Below the pieces are notes generated by a model, which was given only the letters and a program-made list of their open reading frames with translations, was not told where the DNA came from and searched no databases. A stretch of 64,000 nucleotides of DNA from Arthrobotrys musiformis (taxonomy: Eukaryota; Ascomycota; Orbiliomycetes; Orbiliales; Orbiliaceae). Shown piece after piece: positions 36,001-48,875 of the stretch; positions within the stretch are counted from its first letter, which is position 1; every line of letters starts with the position of its first letter. The translations under genes were made by a program, and so were the position numbers. The stretch spans positions 1,674,001 through 1,738,000 of the forward strand of contig JAVHJL010000005.1 of NCBI GenBank assembly GCA_036971715.1, read 5' to 3'.

Positions 36001-36867
36001 AGAAATGGCCTGCGGTGGACATGCCCTTCTCGGAGTCCGGGATCCAGCCGGATGTCATCATCAACCCCCACGCTTTCCCATCTCGTATGACAATCGGTAT
36101 GTTTGTCGAGAGTATGGCGGGTAAAGCCGGTACGCTGCATGGATTCGCACAAGATTCTACACCGTTCAAGTTTGGAGAGCAGCACACTGCCTTTGACTAC
36201 TTTGGCGAGCAGCTCAAGTCGGCCGGGTACAACTACTACGGGAACGAACCGATGTACAGTGGCATTACGGGACAGGAATTTCATGCGGATATTTACCTGG
36301 GAGTTGTTTACTACCAGAGGTTGAGACACATGGTTAACGATAAGTTCCAGGTGAGAAGTACTGGTCCTGTGGATTCGAGGACCAGGCAGCCTGTGAAGGG
36401 TAGGAAGAGGATGGGTGGTTTGAGAATCGGAGAGATGGAGAGAGACTCGTTGCTTGCCCACGGAACGGCGTTTTTGGTGCAGGATCGTCTGTTGAATTGC
36501 AGTGATTATCATCAGACATGGGTGTGTAGGGGATGTGGAAGCTTTTTGAGCACAACGCCGACGGTGGCCGGGGAGAGGAGGGCAGAGGTTAGGTGTAGGA
36601 GGTGTGCCAACAAAGCGACGGAGTTCGATATTGGCAAGAAAGGATATTGGGAAGATGGTCTTGGGAACAGGTTTATTGGCGGTGAGGATACGACGGTGGT
36701 GGTTATTCCATATGTTTTGAAGTGAGTAGTTCTACTTTTCCTACAATGTTTTGCATCAATATCTTCTTCGAAGAGCTGAGCTAACCTGGGTGTGTTTCTT
36801 CCTTAGGTATTTGGACGTTGAGCTTCTAGCTATGGGAATCCAGATGAAGTACGATGTGTCACCGTAG
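33026..36867 (+). CDS. RPA135: DNA-directed RNA polymerase I second-largest subunit
   Basis: This subunit, with RPA190, forms the catalytic centre of Pol I, which transcribes pre-rRNA in the nucleolus. Five exons (33026-33299, 33360-33445, 33515-34703, 34762-36721, 36807-36867) sum to 3570 nt and 1189 residues. It follows yeast Rpa135 from the N-terminal FPALKEAVRPHVDSWNA block through HKEESEELGGYFIVSGNEKLVRMLIV, LLPESWGFLCPVHTPDGSPCGLLNHLAHK and SPRNMYQCQMGKQTMGTPG. The hybrid-binding and active-site blocks are intact: YDMDDAMIINKSAHERGFGYG (about 35520-35580) and GDKFSSRHGQKGV (about 35955-35995). The C-terminal zinc ribbon has CxxC pairs (CRGCG near 36525, CRRC near 36597). The Rpa135-type residues exclude Pol II and Pol III paralogues. 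Intron 1 (60 nt) has length 3n and no stop, so failed splicing would insert 20 residues. Confidence 0.98.
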
Positions 36868-38498
36868 ACAAATTCGATATTCTCTTAGGATTTGCATTTG
36901 AAGGCGAGTATTTCTTTTTCATCATTTCTGGATGTTTCACTTTTTTATATTCAGGCCAGGCGGCATCAGATGTATTCCAATTGGACGGGCTAGTTGTAAG
37001 AATAGTGTATAGTAGTAGCAGTATTTACGACCATAGATTTAGAAACAAAAAAGTACAGAAGCTGGGCGCTATAGATTGGGGGAGGGGGGGTTATGGGAAC
37101 CTTTTCCCTAAAAGTTCTTCGACTTACTCTTTCGATATTCTCTCGATTTTCGGGGAACAGTTGTTTATTATAGCTCTCTATTGTCCCTTAAAGTTCATTT
37201 CTCTTGCAGCTCTGTCTCTCGCTTTCGACCCCAATTGATCAAGCTCTCCTTAAGCTTTACAGCTGGTCGTTGTGGTTTTTTTTGTACCGGTATACTGTTG
37301 CATTAAGTTTTGATGGAAACATCCTCCGCCAGACGGAGGACACATTTTGACACAGAAGCCTGTCCTCCATATGAATCAACAACCCTTAACGGAGAACCGG
37401 GGGCGTTATTATACACATCTGTAATTTTACCTATGCATGCGAGATTAAGAGATCCCGACATTAAATCCATGGATTTCGTTGGAGTTTATTGTTATGCGCT
37501 GGTGTGTATGTACGATGTATGTATATAGCTAAGTATAGCTCTCTCCCTACTTTTTTGTTTCTAGGCCCGAATACTTTGGAGCTAAAGCTAAAGGAGGCGG
37601 ATGCAGCGACCTGGGTCTTTTTCTTTCCAGGTTCTGACGCCTTATATGCAGGTTCACGATCGGGAAAGGGGAAGATTTTAAAAGAGAAGGCCGGGGAATT
37701 TTGTTTCTGCTTGGGATTAACAGCTTTTGATGCGGCTAAGATTGCTGGTGACTTGTTGTACGTGATGCATGGGGGGTTTTCTCAATTTACTGGACTGATG
37801 GGAGTATGGTGGGAATGTTCGACGCAGGGTTTGAACTTTATAACTTTATAGTATTTTTTTAATGTTTTATCTTTCGAAAAGTATATGCATTTGCTGGTAG
37901 ACTAGGACTGGGTCTATAGATATTTTAGATCGAAAAACCTGGAACTCAAATAATGCCACAGGAGGTTTTAAGCTTCCACGCGGATGCGCGATCCGATACG
38001 ATTTGTCTCGACCCGTTGGGTTTTTCGTGCACAATCGACCAGCCACGTCCAGCCATTCAGCTTTTTTTAAAGTCTCGCGCGCGCGGGGGGGTTGATTTAG
38101 TCATTTATTTCCCCGACGCAGGAAGGCGAAAGTATTTCGCAGTTAAGGTTATTAAAGAGTTAAAGCACAGCAGCTCGAATGAAAGCTCGCGCGTCTCGAA
38201 TGTCCGGGTTCGCGAGGAGAGACAAGGGAGGGTTTGCCCGCCCGGAGGCGGGTTTTTGGGCTACGTGTGGGCGGATTGGGAGTTACATGTAACGTACGCT
38301 ATATGCATACTAGAGCATAGTACGCAAAAAAATGGCGGTTAGAGCTGTCGAAAAGTCGGGCTTTCCTGTAGTTAAGCGCCTTGAAGGGCATTAGTTTACT
38401 GCGTAGAGTCGCCTTACATTTTTGCTTTCGGTATCTGTTGACGAAATCGGAGATCGATTGGGTGTTTTCTTCGTTTTTTGAGGTCATGATGAGCTGAT

Positions 38499-38518
38499 GT
38501 AGTACGTAGTACGTAGTA
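38499..38518. repeat. GTAGTAC tandem repeat
   Basis: Nearly three copies of a 7-nt unit in non-coding sequence. Confidence 0.85.
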
Positions 38519-40482
38519 TTCGTATCATGTTGGAATGTGGAGGTGCATGCGGCTTGAAAATAGTAGTATTAGGCTGCAGGCTTGCTTGTTCCTGCGCTTC
38601 GAAGATCTGGGGTTTGGAGGGTTGCTATGGGCCCCCCAATATAATTCGAGATGAGATGCGATGAGCTTTTTCCATGGTCAGCTCAGTTTAACTAGCTATT
38701 TCGGAAGCTCAGGCTTATTGATCTTTGTATTACTCGTGTAATACGATTATTGAGTGTAGTGTTTTTGGCTAATAATCACGGAGACATCGCGAAAAGCCTC
38801 GGGCCTTGGCTCTCCTTTCCTTTTTCCTTTTCTTTCGCGCGCAAGGAATGAGGATTGCGAAATACCGTCTGGAGCACTAATAGAGTATTAGTAGTCGGAA
38901 ATCACGGGGTCCATATATTTCGTCAAAACTTTGGTTGGAATTGGTCAGGGTTCTCCTTTTCTCGGGATTCCCGGGCCCGTTGGATTCTTTTTGCCCCCCC
39001 TTCCCAATACCAGTTTGATGGGTCAGGGGAGTCGACTTTAGGGGACTTCGGGGACCGGGTTCGGTGGCCAAAACTTTGCGAGACGCCGGTGGGATCCGAT
39101 TTTTTTTATGAGAAGATCTGATCTGATATTCTAGAAACAAAATTTTTTTTCTCGCCCTGCATTTTGAAGGGAATAAAAAAGGAACTTATGATATGTGTAT
39201 AGATACATTTGATTGCATCAGTATCATACCAACCGACATGACAGGACGACACCACTTTTTCCCTTGGTTGAAGGGGAAAAAACGCCAGCAAAGATTCTGC
39301 GCGGCGGCGGACGTGTCATGGACGATTTCCCCAATGACTGCTTGGTAATAGTTAGAGCTTGAGTGGGGACTGCGACAAAAGGTTCACGAATGATGATAGT
39401 GCGGTTCCTTGGCACTGGAACCCTTGAGGTCGTACGGGTGTATTGGTTGGTTGCATTCGATATGTCTATTTTGATCCATCTGGTGCGCCTTTGCTTTGGG
39501 CGAGTTCGAATGAATACCCTGTGACAAATAACTTCAATATCCAACCAAAAGGAGGGTTGAAAAAGAGGACACTCTGTTCTCATAAAGACTCATGTTCTAT
39601 GGTTTTCGAGAAGCGACGAGGATGAGTATTCAAGTATTTTGGGGTCGCAGTAGTTAGTATGTTTAGAAACAGATTAATTGCGCACATGGGGCTGCTTTTT
39701 TGTGGAACAATAATCAGCCCGTCAGGTACGCAAGTCGCAGACAAACCTTTGGAGTGCCGTGGTACATAGTAGTGTCACAGTACATACGATTACATGCACA
39801 CGACGGGTCCCAGCCAGACGGAAGGCGCGGCGACACAAGGGTATGGATTCGACGGCAATGACGACGTGCACTTTGCAGAATGAGGTATTTGGCATTCGGA
39901 CCTGCGATCCTCGACTCGCCGGTGGATTTTCTTTCGTGACCACGAATATGAATATGAAGGTGAATATGAACAGCCTAGCGAGGGGAGCATTCGTTCATCC
40001 TCTCCCTTTTTTCTTTTCCTTCCTCTCCTGATTTGTTTGAGAAGAGAGAGGGGGTCTTGTCTGTACGCAGTTATTTGACTGGAAAACAAGTGCGCACTTA
40101 ATTTCCCCTGCTTCCTGCAATTTTAAGATTGATGAACCCCCAACGGTTTCTTCGGACGGACATGATTTGCCCTCTGATGGAGGTGGAAAGTTCGGGTTCC
40201 TTCCCAGCAGGCGCCTTTCCCTCATGTCTCTCTTTTTCTATCATCGCCTCGATCGTGATCGATGAATATGAAGTTTGTGTGCGTGAAGATAATATATGAT
40301 ATATCCAGTCTTATGGAGTACTATAACAATCATGAACGTGAATGGACGGGACCGAGGGGAGACTTGCCCTTCTTGAGAGCGGTGCATATGCCGTCGGCTG
40401 AAAGGGGCATCGCGTGGACTGACTTGCAGGTTCAGGAAGATTGTTTTGATGGACCGGGGCCCTTGCCACTTTTTGGCAATCG

Positions 40483-40537
40483 GACTGATTGACTGACTGA
40501 TTGATTGATTGTAACTGACCGACTGACCGACTGACTA
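40483..40537. repeat. Irregular GACT/GATT tetranucleotide array
   Basis: About 13 units alternate between GACT, GATT and GACC, with one interruption (GTAACT). It resembles an old, point-mutated microsatellite. A cleaner GACT array is at 17473-17495. Confidence 0.85.
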
Positions 40538-40600
40538 AGACTGCCAGCTCGGAGGCCGACTGCCTGATGGAAATAATGGAAATGGGAATGTGGGAATGTG

Positions 40601-42270
40601 GAAGTTGACAAGGCTCGATGAATAATAAGACGAGACAGGAATACTGTGGCAGTTTAGATGTTGTATTTTATTTTATATTAGAAAGCATCTTCAACCTCAA
40701 CTTCGACTTCTCCCCTTTCCGGCCTCCTCCTCCTCCACTCCATCCTACATACTACATACTCTGCTCCACCCCCTCTCTCCACACTTCACTGACTTCACCT
40801 CCCATCACATCACATCACATCACATCCTCCTCTCCCCTCCTCTCCTCCACAATCACCATCATCTCCTCCATACAGACAGAGATACGGACAGAAAGAAACA
40901 GCGAAAGAAACAGGTGCTCGGGTTGCACAACGATATATATCGCATACAGACAGACAGACATACGTCCCGTTTACAGGCGTCTAGTTTTCACCCGCGCCTC
41001 CCCGCGACATAGAGACCCCGGGAACTGGTTCCTTTCTGGCTGTTTAACTACATAAAGTATCCGGACATCCCATCGACTGCAGCCCAACCATCACCAGATT
41101 GTCCCACCGTTCCGCGCCTCAACGGAGGTTTTTCACCACGCTTGCATAACTGCATCAACTACGATACCCTGGTAGCACAGCCTTACTGTACGTCCATACT
41201 GTGTACAGGCACGATACAGGTCCTCTATTCAGACACACGCACACTCGCCTGTGCTGTCCCAATCCAATCTGGCGTGACGGTACACCCATTATCCCGTGTC
41301 TCTCTCCTCTCCCTCTACTTTTTACACGTTATTTGTTCGCCCCTTCTTTCCGGGTCAGCGAGCAGGTCGTGCGAGACACACACGTTCAGAAATACGTCTG
41401 GTAACCAATTCTGAACCAACTACTATCAGGATTCACACTGGACTATAACCAAAAAAAAATATAGAGCGTTATATATTTTTTTGAAATTGTTCGCAGAATC
41501 CGGTCCACACCCCCAAGACAAAGGTCCCGTCGGTGTCTGGCAGAGATCGAGATCCCGAGAACACTAGGACTCCTCTTTTGGTCGTCCTTGAATCTTTGTT
41601 TTAGACAACCAAGGCCGTGCCAGCCGATAGTGGGAAACCCGACTCAATTCAATAACGGTTCGCTTGCAGGCCCTTGAACCATCTCGTCGTTATAGATAGA
41701 CGAGACAGACAAGAGGAAACGAACCTTCAGAAAAAGCGAGAAAAAGAATAAAAATAATTTTGCAATACAAAAAAAAAAAATACTCCGAACGATACACCCT
41801 GGGCTCAAGCGTATCCCGGCTGCCCCAGCTCTGTCCTGTTATCGATTCCTGCTTCAGCATCCAGGCCCTTTGTTCTGCATGCACGAAGCTCGCACCGGGG
41901 TCCTGGGGGAAAAGAAATAGAGCTAACCAAACGCCTTCGTCGAATAGCCATCTGCCACCCAGCCAACTGCATTAATTTTCTTTACTAAAGGGACCTGACT
42001 CCTAGTCCAGACACTAGTCAGTTTTGGTGTTAGCATCATCTACCCAAAAAACCAAAAGATTCTGAAAATAGTAAAGAAAAATACCGGAACCTGAAACGAG
42101 GAAAAAAGAATTAAGAGAACGAGGAAAAAGAAAAGGCGAGGATCACCAATTGATTCCGCAGACTCTCGCAACCTTCAATTCTAAACAAAATCAACCATCA
42201 ACGCCGCTCTCTCTAAACGGAATTCTTAGCTCTAAGTTATAAAGGCGAGAGTCCCACGAAGCTAGAGAAA
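40601..42270 (+). other. CT-rich leader region of the conserved unknown gene
   Basis: The zone 40700-41400 is dominated by C and T runs (for example ctcctcctcctccactcc) and an ATCAC repeat (40804-40826), and from 41690 becomes A-rich up to the start codon at 42271. This pattern matches promoters and long 5' leaders of filamentous fungi. Short open frames occur but no domain. Transcription start cannot be placed. Confidence 0.45.
40804..40826. repeat. ATCAC microsatellite
   Basis: About 4.6 ATCAC units inside the CT-rich leader zone. Confidence 0.9.
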
Positions 42271-44077
42271 ATGAATACTCCAACTCTCATCATCGACACT
42301 AGTCATACTTTTGCCGACCTTCAACTGGCAGCTCAAAATCCAACAATGGCACAGGCACAACCCAGAACTACAGCCGGAAGGCGGGCAACTATCACGAAGC
42401 CTTTCATTTCGCCCCCGCACTCTCCTCTTCATGGTGACACTGAGGGTTCGCCCAACGAGTCGCCACAGGTTTCGCCAAACACCCTTTCCCGTTCCTCGAC
42501 AGTTGGAAAGAGAACTCCTAGCTTGACGTTTACTTCACCTCAAGCACGGAAGCGGGGTTTCGTAAGGCCTCAGGGTACTGAGTTTTCCAAGTCTGCGAGA
42601 TCGAGGGAGAGTGTTATGGCTCTTGGAAGTATCGCCCATGTTCAATACTTCTTTGCAAAGACTGGACTATTAGACGGAAAGGGAGGGTATGTATTCCTAT
42701 TATATCTTTCGGTATTTCTTGGTTCCTAATACTAATCGTTCTCGTCTTTTATAGTGGATACAAAAAGAAGAAGGCCGAAGAATTCAATACAAATGATGAG
42801 TTGAGCATGGACAACCAACTGATCGATAGCACATACTCTTCGTTACGATCATCTCCTGAACTTGTTCTCCCTGCGGAGCACTACTCTCAGTCTCCTCTTG
42901 GTAACGATGATGTCGAAGAAGACCCGACTGCAGTCCTTCCCCCAACATATTCCACATACAAGCCAAGAAATGTCCACATTGTCCCACCACCACCAGACAG
43001 GGAATCCCTCAAGGAAGACTTGAAGGAAGCCCTCGACGACTGCAGAAGAGTCTGGGTCGACGCTGCAAACCTTGGCTTTGAGAAGGAGGGCTCGGGTCTC
43101 GGAATTAAATCACAAGCCGACGATGACGAGGGTATTGGCCGTGAAAAGGATGAGGGACCAATCCCTGGCCTCAAGGATATTCTCCTCCACTCCATTCTCA
43201 GGAGTACAACCCTCGCTATCAGAGCGGCAAAGGAATACTACTACGCCGCAGATATGTCGAGACTTCAAAAAATTACATCTGAAAAGAAAATGCGTGAAGA
43301 CTTCATGACCGTGTTGGATCTTTTGAAGAGAATCAGCACAAGACAGGGATCCGTCCTTTCTGAAGAGAAGGCGGTGGTTATTTCCTGGATCGACAGTGTT
43401 GAGGGTCTCCTTGATAAGGAACTCCGTTTGGAAGATGAAGGACGTCGAAACGGCCAGATCTGGGCCGAGGGAGACTGGAAAGGCAAGGAATGGGGTATGT
43501 ACACAAGAATTCCCAACCAGGGGCTTTTTTTTTTTCGCTTTCCTTACAGAATGCTAACAAGGATTTTTTTTTTTTAGAACGATACCATCTTTTCCTTAGT
43601 TACTTCGACGCCTACGAGGGTAATTCCTCTGCCCCTCTCCCTGAGCACGACACTAAGGGGCCAGCCTCCGAATCTCCTCTCCTCAAGATTCTTCGCACTG
43701 GTGACCGTCTCATCAACATCCACAACGCGATTGTTCGCCGTTCCCGAACCCCGTTCGGCCAGATTCCTCACTTCCACACTGATTTCAACAAGCCATACCG
43801 TCTCGCGGAGAATCTGCGATACTGGCTCAAGGCTGCTGATCTCAGATGGGAAGTCAAAATTAGCATGGACGTCATGGGGGCCGTCAACGGCACCGAGGCG
43901 GGCATGCGTAGCTTCGAACAGGCTGTTGCCAAATGGTGCGAGAAGGTTCTTAGCGAAGTCATCTCCGAGTGGAAGGACGACCAGGCACTTCTTCAGATGC
44001 CGGCCACAGAGAGGAAGGAGAAGCGACGAAGCCGACGATATGGATCCCCAGGTGGATCCCCACGCAACTTCTCGTAG
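42271..44077 (+). CDS. Conserved filamentous-fungal protein of unknown function
   Basis: Exons 42271-42686, 42755-43494 and 43578-44077 (introns 68 and 83 nt) give 551 residues. The layout matches a Pezizomycotina-wide uncharacterised family as I remember it: a TLIID-type start with FADLQLAAQ, a Ser/Pro-rich segment with many SP sites (ISPPHSPLHGD, SPNESPQVSPN), then the block EFSKSARSRESVMALGSIAHVQYFFAKTGLLDGKGG, which is the best-conserved part. A PPTYSTY block, a helical region (LKEALDDCRRVWVDAANLGFEKEG and the later DILLHSILRSTTLAIRAAKEYYYAAD) and a C-terminal helical domain (RTGDRLINIHNAIVRRSR, PYRLAENLRYWLKAADLRWEV) follow. The tail is Arg/Ser-rich. No catalytic motif, membrane helix or signal peptide was found. 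Many SP sites suggest phospho-regulation (inference). Confidence 0.82.
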
Positions 44078-44885
44078 CCGTCCGTCTACTCTACTTTCAC
44101 TATAGTCGAATTGGGAAGACATCCAAGGTGAATAGGGAAGGTTGAAGACCTCTTTCCGAAAATCCTCACCAATTCCACTATTGCTTTAGCATTTTCAACA
44201 CTTTCTATTCATGGATCACGGACTTTTGATTGGCTTTTACTTTTTTTTCTCAGCTTTTTACGTCCGCATTTGCATCGGTTTTCACGGCTGCGTCTTTTAC
44301 CGTTTTCTGATTTCTATTTCGCCTTCAACCGGAGTTTTTACGTGTCCCGTTCCCCCGATTTTCTTAACCATTACCACTCCTTCAATAACCGTTGTAATAC
44401 CTAATAATCCTCTTACGCTTTCCTCGGATAGTGTATCTTCTTTCTTCTTTCTCTTTTACGGCCTATATTGTTCTTTTTTTTTCTTTCTTCTCAGCGGTTT
44501 CTTTTTCGAATATATACCCCAAAGGTCTCAAGTCTCTACAGTCTCATCTATACAACCCTTTTCTGTTCCTTTACAGATTTCTTTCCTTTTTCCTTTTATT
44601 CACTTTCTACAATTCTCCATTCGTTTACACACATATCAAAAAAACGGCGTCTGAACTTTTTTATTCTGATTCATTCTGGCGAGGAAGGGGTTCTTTTTTT
44701 TTATTAAGGTTTCGTTGGTTCCGGAGGGTTGCTTTCACGCTTTGTTATAACGAGACTGGCCTTGTGATCTTTTCTATACAATTATACTATTAGCTTCGTA
44801 CGCTACATCAAAAACTGCTGACTTCTTTTTTTTTTCATTTTTCTTTCTTTCGAACTTGCTGTGCACTTTTCTTCTTTCTTGCTAT

Positions 44886-44910
44886 ATACTATACTATACT
44901 ATACTAGCTT
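44886..44910. repeat. ATACT microsatellite
   Basis: Five exact ATACT units. Confidence 0.95.
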
Positions 44911-44960
44911 CGATTTTTTTTGGAATCTAAAAAAAAAGGAACGGCTCCAAGTGGGATTCT

Positions 44961-44980
44961 ACATTACATTACATTACATT
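44961..44980. repeat. ACATT microsatellite
   Basis: Four exact ACATT units, 50 bases after the ATACT array. Confidence 0.95.
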
Positions 44981-47900
44981 CTACTTTTATTACGCCGATT
45001 TGCATATCGTAGTAGTACTTTTCACGTTTTTGTTAGTGCCGTAGATATGCATATGTCTCTGAATCCATCTTAGCAGGCTTTAACCCGATTTCGAAGGACA
45101 GTAAACGAGGCTCAATATCCCCTCTGAGACCGTTTTTGTTTCTGAATCGAACTTAAGGTTATTACTTTACCAGACATGTCGTACTTTGAAAAAAACCGAG
45201 GTTGTTAGAATTTTATAAATCGTGATTTATGGACATTTGATGGTGGAAAGGTTAACATCAGACCATGGACGCATATGATCTGAATCAATGTCGGTAGTAT
45301 TAGACCGGATTTCACGGGGAGTGGGAAAAAAGAAGTGGGTTTGGTGTAATTATGGACGGGCTTATGTATGTACCATGTACCCTCCGGACCTGCAATGCAG
45401 AGCTGGAAAGGGCCGGCAACGGTACGCCCTCATCTCTGCCCTTTGGGAAGGGGAGAGAATCCCACCAGGCACGGATGCTAATCCATTGGATGGTGGGTAA
45501 TCTGGGGAATCCTCAGGCGGCTTTTTTTTTGTTTTAATTTGGGAATTGAGAGAGTGGGATTTTGGGAATGGGGTTAACCTGGTGTTATCACGGCTAGACC
45601 GTCTATAGACTCCATTTTCGCATGGTTATGAGGGGGGGGTTACCACGCTGCTTTTTGAGACGGGAGGTTAAGGGATTGGGGGTGCTCGAAGGGGGTATTA
45701 CAGCCCGAAGTTGAGGCTAGAATTGGAAAAAAGCCTGCTTTGTGCATGGTGGTGCCTTAGGCTTTGATCGGAATGGGATGGGGGGGTTATACACTACTAT
45801 GGATGTTCCCTTGATCCCCGGCCGTCTGTCAGGACCTCTTTGGGTTTCGATCGTTGGGCGGGTGGGTTTGAAGGTGTATGTAGCTGCAGGAGTGGTATAG
45901 GGTGGTATACCGGTGGGAACGGAAAAAGGGTCCGGTGATTTTTGGTGATGCTGGTGATAGGATTCCTGCCCTTTCATTTTTGGGAGGTATACTTTATACC
46001 CCCCCCTTCAAATTATTATCATCGAAGATGAATTGACGTTGACATTGACATTTTACACCTCCCGATGGCGAAGACAATGGGATTATAATTAGACAGCTGT
46101 TAAACCTTTCAATCAATCAGTCTAATTAATCATAATATTACAGATATAAAAAGCCTCAAAAGTTCGCGATATAATTTTACCACAAATTCCAACAAAGAAT
46201 TTTTTTTATGCTGCTTTCGAATACGGAATCTTTTCCCTATTGGAACAAGATTTAATATTAATATAAACCGCACTTATACAAAAAGATCAGCCCACGAGTA
46301 GTTTAAGATCAATATTAATTTTTTAGGACTCCACTTGACTTCAGTGCCGGTATGAGGGTACACCGCCTAGTAGACTTGAATATGCTCCAACTAATCAAAA
46401 AAAGGCTTTGACATACCACTTTCGGTAATCGAGGCTAGACTGTATACACACGCCCGCCCGCTGAGGTTTGGTGACCTCTTTTTTTTTTTTTGCTTACTTT
46501 CCGGATAGGGTAAGAAATCGGGGTCGGTGGGATCGGCTTGGGTTTTTCTGCTGGTTGTGTTTGAGACGGCACGTCCTTCGGCGGACGGAATGGTTAGGTT
46601 GAACCGAAGGGGAGAGGGGATATCCACTTCTAAAGGACCTTTATTCAGCTGAAGGGTGTGCACGGACTGAGTGATACAATGGGGGGGTATAATGGATATT
46701 CGAAAAGCACTTTTTGTCCCTCTGCTCTAGAAGAATGGGAAATTCTCAACCTTCAGCGGGAGGTCGAAAGGGTAGGTAGGGAGATGAGGTGTTCAGTAAC
46801 ACGTATACTCTCCCCCTCTTTTTTCTCCCGCCTTTGCTTTAGCATATCCTTCTGTCGGATGGGATAAAAGGGTATAGTCTTAGGTTGTGATCTTATGTTA
46901 CGTTAACCTCACGCCCTTTTTCGACGCTTTCTGTTTTTGGGTTGTCCAGTGTGTTCGTGGATGTTGGATTTCTCGGTGAGACCCTCTCGGATCGAGGTAA
47001 GCGAGTGCAACCTTGGCCGTGGTCCGGTTCATCCAGGTCTCCCGGACCCCCCTCTTCCTCCTCCTCAACTATCAAGAAACCCCGGGCGGATTGGAATATC
47101 GAAGCAGGTATAATCGCGCTATAACCAGTTGACGAAAACCTTCACCACCTTCGTTATCGCGTTCAACGTCAGCAGCCGCTATATTCAAATCCAACCCAGC
47201 AAACGACTGCCACATCATATAACCACAACCCCATTCCCTTTCCAACTAGCACAGGAATCTCAATCGACTACACCGCAAGGTTAGAACCGGAACACTCACC
47301 AAACCAAACAAAAGGGTAAAGTATTGAATAATAATTACTTACAACCTCCTGCCTGAAAAAATATCTTTGATGCGCTGGACAAGAGGGTTACTATTCCGTC
47401 AATGGGCACATCTGGATCGCAATGACCATTGGCATTGAAACCATCGTCATCATGTGGGTCCGTTCGACATATGCGGTGTGATTTACCCACAGGGTGTGAT
47501 AAGCCAACAGATGTCAATTGAACTTGACAAACCCATGGACCGGCCCCCCGAGATACTCTACGGATGACCGCTAGCGCCGGGAACCAGAGCCTTCGATCGA
47601 GGGTGGGTGCACGTGCTGGGAAAAATGTGGAGAACGAGAAAGATGGTTCTTAAACCCCGGGAACTAGTTAACTGCTATCCACAAAATTCTCGATCGATCC
47701 CATGATTCTTTCTTCGAAAAGTAAAAAGGCAAATGCAAAGGGCAGAAAGAAAAGAAAAAGTGACACCTGCCAGCTGGCGGGTCCCCCAAAAACCAACAGG
47801 CGGGGTCCTATGAATTCCTCCTCCATCGCCAAGTTCGGAATCTTAGGAAGTGAGGTGATATAATAATTCCTCACCAATCCCGCCGCCAGCGCCGGAAAAA

Positions 47901-48875
47901 ATAATAAATGAAAATTAATTAAAATAAACCGAAAAAAAATGATACAAAAAAGTATCCGACCGGGTTTCGCTGCAGCAGGGTTGTATTAGGGCTTGATCGA
48001 GAAGTACTTCTCAACAAGTTCACCGCCTGCGAACAGTACATGTAAGCACCGTACCGTAAGTACGAGGGTCTGCAGAACCTCAAAAAAATATAAGCTTAAA
48101 ATCCATATCACAGCCTGCAAGAGAGAAAAAACAGCAAGGGTATCAGATGAAAGACATACATACATTCCATCCTGCCAGAAAGATGCCTGTCCTTCACGTA
48201 CCTTCCCCTCTTTTCTCTCTCCCCTCCAACTCATTTTTTTTTTTGAATTCGAAGAAGGTGAAGATGGTGTGTGCGAACAGTAAAATAATTGGATCGATAC
48301 CTACCCGGCCTAAAACCTGTTCTTCTCATGCACAAAGGGCAATGCCAGCTGCTGCAACCTGCAAACATGACAGACGTCTGCATACCCACAATCCTTTTTA
48401 TTCGAGACGAAGGAACAAGAGGAGGGGGAAAACGGAAAAAAAGGAAGGAAGAACTCCTGAACTCCTACGATAAGCTACCCGTGCCGCAGTCGATAGCCAA
48501 TGATGCCTGCATGCCACGATGATCCCATTCTCTGATTTCTCAAGTAAAAAAGTAATAAAGATAATTCTCATTTTCGTTCAAGTAACGTCAGCATGCGTCG
48601 TCTTCTTTGATTCTCGAAAATGTACCGGAATCCTCTCGGCGCCGGTGCATGATCAAGGGCTAGTAATACATGAAAAATGAGAATTGAAAAAGATACATAG
48701 AGAAGAACCGAGCAAGAAAAAGAGAAAAAGAGAAAGCCTTGCGAAGTAGACATCCATAAAGTGTATGTCAATAGAAGGCAAAGGAAAAAGACAGGATAAC
48801 CCAGATGCGCCTGTACAAGATCAGAGATGCAACACAGCGCTCAATAAAACATATCAAAGGGAAAAAAAACCACAA

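Larger units (their letters stand above)
36868..40600. other. Gene-free block, 3.7 kb, downstream of RPA135
   Basis: The first several hundred bases are likely RPA135 3' UTR. Open frames at 37489-37851 (120 codons), 37953-38342 (129 codons) and 39224-39583 (119 codons, minus) have no recognised domain and no splice or promoter support. GTAGTAC repeats at 38499-38518. A short GAATAT repeat lies near 39945-39970. No RNA gene was recognised. Confidence 0.45.
44078..48875. other. Gene-free block, 4.8 kb
   Basis: Two facing genes have their 3' ends here. The first 1 kb is very T-rich (44220-45050), likely 3' UTR of the upstream gene, with ATACT and ACATT microsatellites. The rest has G-runs (45631, 45781, 46681) and A-rich stretches. 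Frames up to 90 codons (46391-46663 minus, 48147-48473 plus at 108 codons) show no domain. No RNA gene or mobile element was recognised. Confidence 0.45.

Noticed and set aside
37489..38342. Two open frames of 120 and 129 codons after RPA135
   Set aside because: They show no recognised domain, weak start context, no splice partners and unequal composition. Chance open frames of this length are expected in 5 kb.
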